Assembly: GCA_003176075.1 (NCBI GenBank)
Contig: PSRN01000263.1
Location: forward strand, 1 to 6,397
Origin: Bdellovibrio sp.
GTDB lineage: Bacteria; Bdellovibrionota; Bdellovibrionia; Bdellovibrionales; Bdellovibrionaceae
DNA length: 6,397 nucleotides
Reading direction: 5' to 3'
In this document: positions 4,961 through 6,397 of the stretch, piece after piece
How positions within the stretch are numbered: position 1 is the first letter of the stretch
How the letters are laid out: every line of letters starts with the position of its first letter
The notes under the pieces: model-generated
The model's database searches: none
What the model saw: only the letters and a program-made list of their open reading frames with translations
What the model was told of the DNA's origin: nothing
Translations under genes and position numbers: made by a program

Positions 4961-6031
4961 ATGGCGGAAGAAGGACAAGGCGAGCGCACGGAAGAGGCGA
5001 CACAAAGCCGGCGGGAGGAATTCCGCCGCAAAGGCCAGGTCGCGCAAACGCGTGAACTTTCCACCGCGCTTTTGTTGTTGCTGGTGGCCGGGGCCGTTTA
5101 CGGACTATCGCAATTCTTTCTGCGCGAGCTTTTTGAACTCTTACACAGCAGTTTTGGCGAGGGCCTGGTCGCGGCGGTCCGCCAGGGTGATCTGGCATTG
5201 GCCTCGCGCGTGGCCGGCGAGAAGCTCGGCATTCTGTTGCTGCCGGCGATGGGGATTTTGCTTTTGATCGGCGTTGGCAGCACCGTCATTCAAACCGGCT
5301 TCCTGCAGGTCGAAAATGCCATTTCCCTGGACATGGAAAGAATCGATCCGATCGAAGGATTGCGCAAGCTGATCAGTCTGCGCAACGGGGTCGAAGCCCT
5401 CAAATCCGTCATCAAGATCATCCTGATCTCCCTGATTTGCTACGCGATTCTTCGCCACGAACTCGCGCGCATCCCTTACTTGAGCCAACTGGGCATCGGT
5501 GAATTGGGCACCTTTCTGGCGAATCTGACGGGTCGCCTGTTTGCTTTCATCGGAGTTTTCATTCTTGTCCTTGCCTTGGGCGATTACTTTTTTCAGCGCT
5601 GGAGTCTTGAGCGCCGGATGATGATGACCAAGCAGGAAGTGCGCGAGGAGAATCGATCACGCGAAGGGGACCCTTTGATCAAGGCGCGGATCCGCAAAGT
5701 TCAGAGGGAAGTCGCCAACCGGCGCATGATGCAGAAGGTGCCCGAGGCCAGTGTTGTCATCACCAATCCGACCCACATCGCGGTGGCTTTGAAGTATGAT
5801 GCCAATTTGCCGGCGCCGCAATTGATCGCCAAGGGCGCCGACTTGGTGGCTGAGAAGATCAAACAAATCGCGGCGGAATATTCCATCCCAATCGTCGAAA
5901 ACAAGCCTTTGGCGCGGACGATATTTAAGACCATGAAACTGGGGCAGGTCATTCCGCGGGAACTTTACGTCGCTGTCGCCGAGGTTCTGTCTTACGTTTT
6001 CAAATTGAAACGAAAATCGAGGAAAACATAG
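4961..6031 (+). CDS. flhB: Flagellar export switch protein FlhB
   Basis: FlhB is the inner-membrane export-gate protein that switches substrate class from rod/hook to filament after self-cleavage. The 356-residue product begins with the family N-terminus (GERTEEATQSRREEFRRKGQ, then VAQTREL). It has four membrane segments (about 36-56, 88-111, 146-168, 190-210). The linker reads MTKQEVREENRSREGDPLIK and continues ARIRKVQRE (222-250). The autocleavage motif NPTH is at 269-272 in SVVITNPTHIAVALKYD, so cleavage between Asn269 and Pro270 would leave an 87-residue C-terminal piece. VENKPLARTIF and GQVIPRELYVAVAEVLSYVF follow. In-frame TGA at 4952-4954 rules out an earlier start. It lies 65 nt after fliR, across the GAGT tract, and 3 nt before flhA. 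All key residues are present. Confidence 0.97.
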   Translation: MAEEGQGERTEEATQSRREEFRRKGQVAQTRELSTALLLLLVAGAVYGLSQFFLRELFELLHSSFGEGLVAAVRQGDLALASRVAGEKLGILLLPAMGILLLIGVGSTVIQTGFLQVENAISLDMERIDPIEGLRKLISLRNGVEALKSVIKIILISLICYAILRHELARIPYLSQLGIGELGTFLANLTGRLFAFIGVFILVLALGDYFFQRWSLERRMMMTKQEVREENRSREGDPLIKARIRKVQREVANRRMMQKVPEASVVITNPTHIAVALKYDANLPAPQLIAKGADLVAEKIKQIAAEYSIPIVENKPLARTIFKTMKLGQVIPRELYVAVAEVLSYVFKLKRKSRKT

Positions 6032-6034
6032 AAC

Positions 6035-6397
6035 ATGGAAGAGGTCTTTCAGTTCCTCAAGAGATTTGAGCGGTACACCAAGAACACGGATCTGCTGATT
6101 GCCCTGGGTATCATGGCGGTCATGGGCGTGATGGTGATTCCGCTGCCGCCCCTCATTCTGGACATGGCCCTGACTTTTTCACTGGCTGTCGCGGTCCTCA
6201 TCCTGCTGGTCGCTATCTACGTCAACAAGGCTTTGGAATTTTCCATCTTTCCGTCGCTGCTTTTGATCACCACCCTTTATCGCCTGGCCCTCAACGTGGC
6301 CACCGTGCGCCTGATTTTGACCCACGGGCACGAGGGGCCTGACGCCGCTGGAAGCGTGATCAAAGCTTTTGGCAATTTCGTTATTGGCAACAACTAT
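6035..6397 (+). CDS. flhA: Flagellar export platform protein FlhA (partial, 5' end)
   Basis: FlhA is the largest export-gate protein. Its N-terminal membrane domain uses proton motive force, and its cytoplasmic ring receives chaperone-substrate complexes. Only the first 121 residues fall within the window; the frame is still open at the right edge, so this is truncation by the window and not a broken gene. Membrane segments lie at about 20-40 (LLIALGIMAVMGVMVIPLPP) and 43-63. The conserved LEFSIFPSLLLITTLYRLAL (67-86), then NVATVRLIL (87-95), DAAGSVIKAFGNFVIGNNY (103-121), identify the family. The start ATG is 3 nt after the flhB stop, with GAGGA (6019-6023) 11 bases upstream, inside the flhB 3' end. 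The usual NVASTRLIL reads NVATVRLIL here. Confidence 0.96.
   Translation, partial: MEEVFQFLKRFERYTKNTDLLIALGIMAVMGVMVIPLPPLILDMALTFSLAVAVLILLVAIYVNKALEFSIFPSLLLITTLYRLALNVATVRLILTHGHEGPDAAGSVIKAFGNFVIGNNY

Noticed and set aside
4779..5198. Minus-strand open frames with Leu-Thr-His-Ser repeats over the fliR-flhB junction
   Set aside because: The reverse complement of the GAGT tract contains no stop codons, so the frames are artefacts of the repeat; they overlap fliR and flhB on the other strand.
5734..5755. Possible palindromic element in flhB (GGTGCCCGAGGCC)
   Set aside because: The second arm does not match GGCACC and the flanks are unrelated; the bases encode the conserved VPEASVV before NPTH.

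Overview
The window holds one long, uniformly plus-strand flagellar operon in the order fliL-fliM-fliN-fliO-fliP-fliQ-fliR-flhB-flhA. The last gene is cut off by the right edge of the window. Every gene is intact and recognisable by length, membrane layout and family motifs. I found no insertion sequence, CRISPR array, RNA gene or defence system, and no evidence of a new enzyme system.

Organism: a motile, chemotactic Gram-negative bacterium of moderately high G+C (my estimate from reading, not computed). The gene order, a FliL ending in a phenylalanine/tyrosine-rich tail, and an FlhB beginning MAEEGQGERTEEATQ and running on to GQVAQTREL recall Bdellovibrionota and other former deltaproteobacteria. 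This is an impression from memory; no search was run.

Layout: bases 1 to about 80 may carry the last codons of an upstream gene, but two frames compete. Bases 80 to 331 are non-coding and hold a well-spaced sigma-54 promoter (240-255), then a hairpin followed by a T-run (281-314), then the fliL ribosome binding site. The switch and basal-body genes follow: FliL (stator and basal-body associated membrane protein), FliM (CheY-P-binding switch protein) and FliN (C-ring). The export gate comes next: FliO, FliP, FliQ, FliR, FlhB and FlhA. Junctions are tight: gaps of 10 and 11 nt, three ATGA overlaps (fliN/fliO, fliO/fliP, fliP/fliQ), a gap of 1 nt, and 3 nt before flhA. The one exception is the 65-nt fliR-flhB gap, which is filled by a GAGT tetranucleotide repeat.

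How the genes work together: FliP, FliQ and FliR form the export channel, with FliO assisting FliP assembly. FlhB sets substrate specificity through its self-cleaving NPTH loop. FlhA is the proton-driven export platform. FliM and FliN form the C-ring that receives the chemotaxis signal, and FliL links to the stator and basal body.

The most interesting non-genic signal is a short palindromic element present in three diverged copies. One lies in the fliL leader, one in inverse orientation inside the fliO reading frame, and one at the very start of the fliR reading frame. Together with the GAGT tract and a 9-bp tandem repeat in fliO, it suggests a genome with active small repeats that can enter coding sequence in frame.
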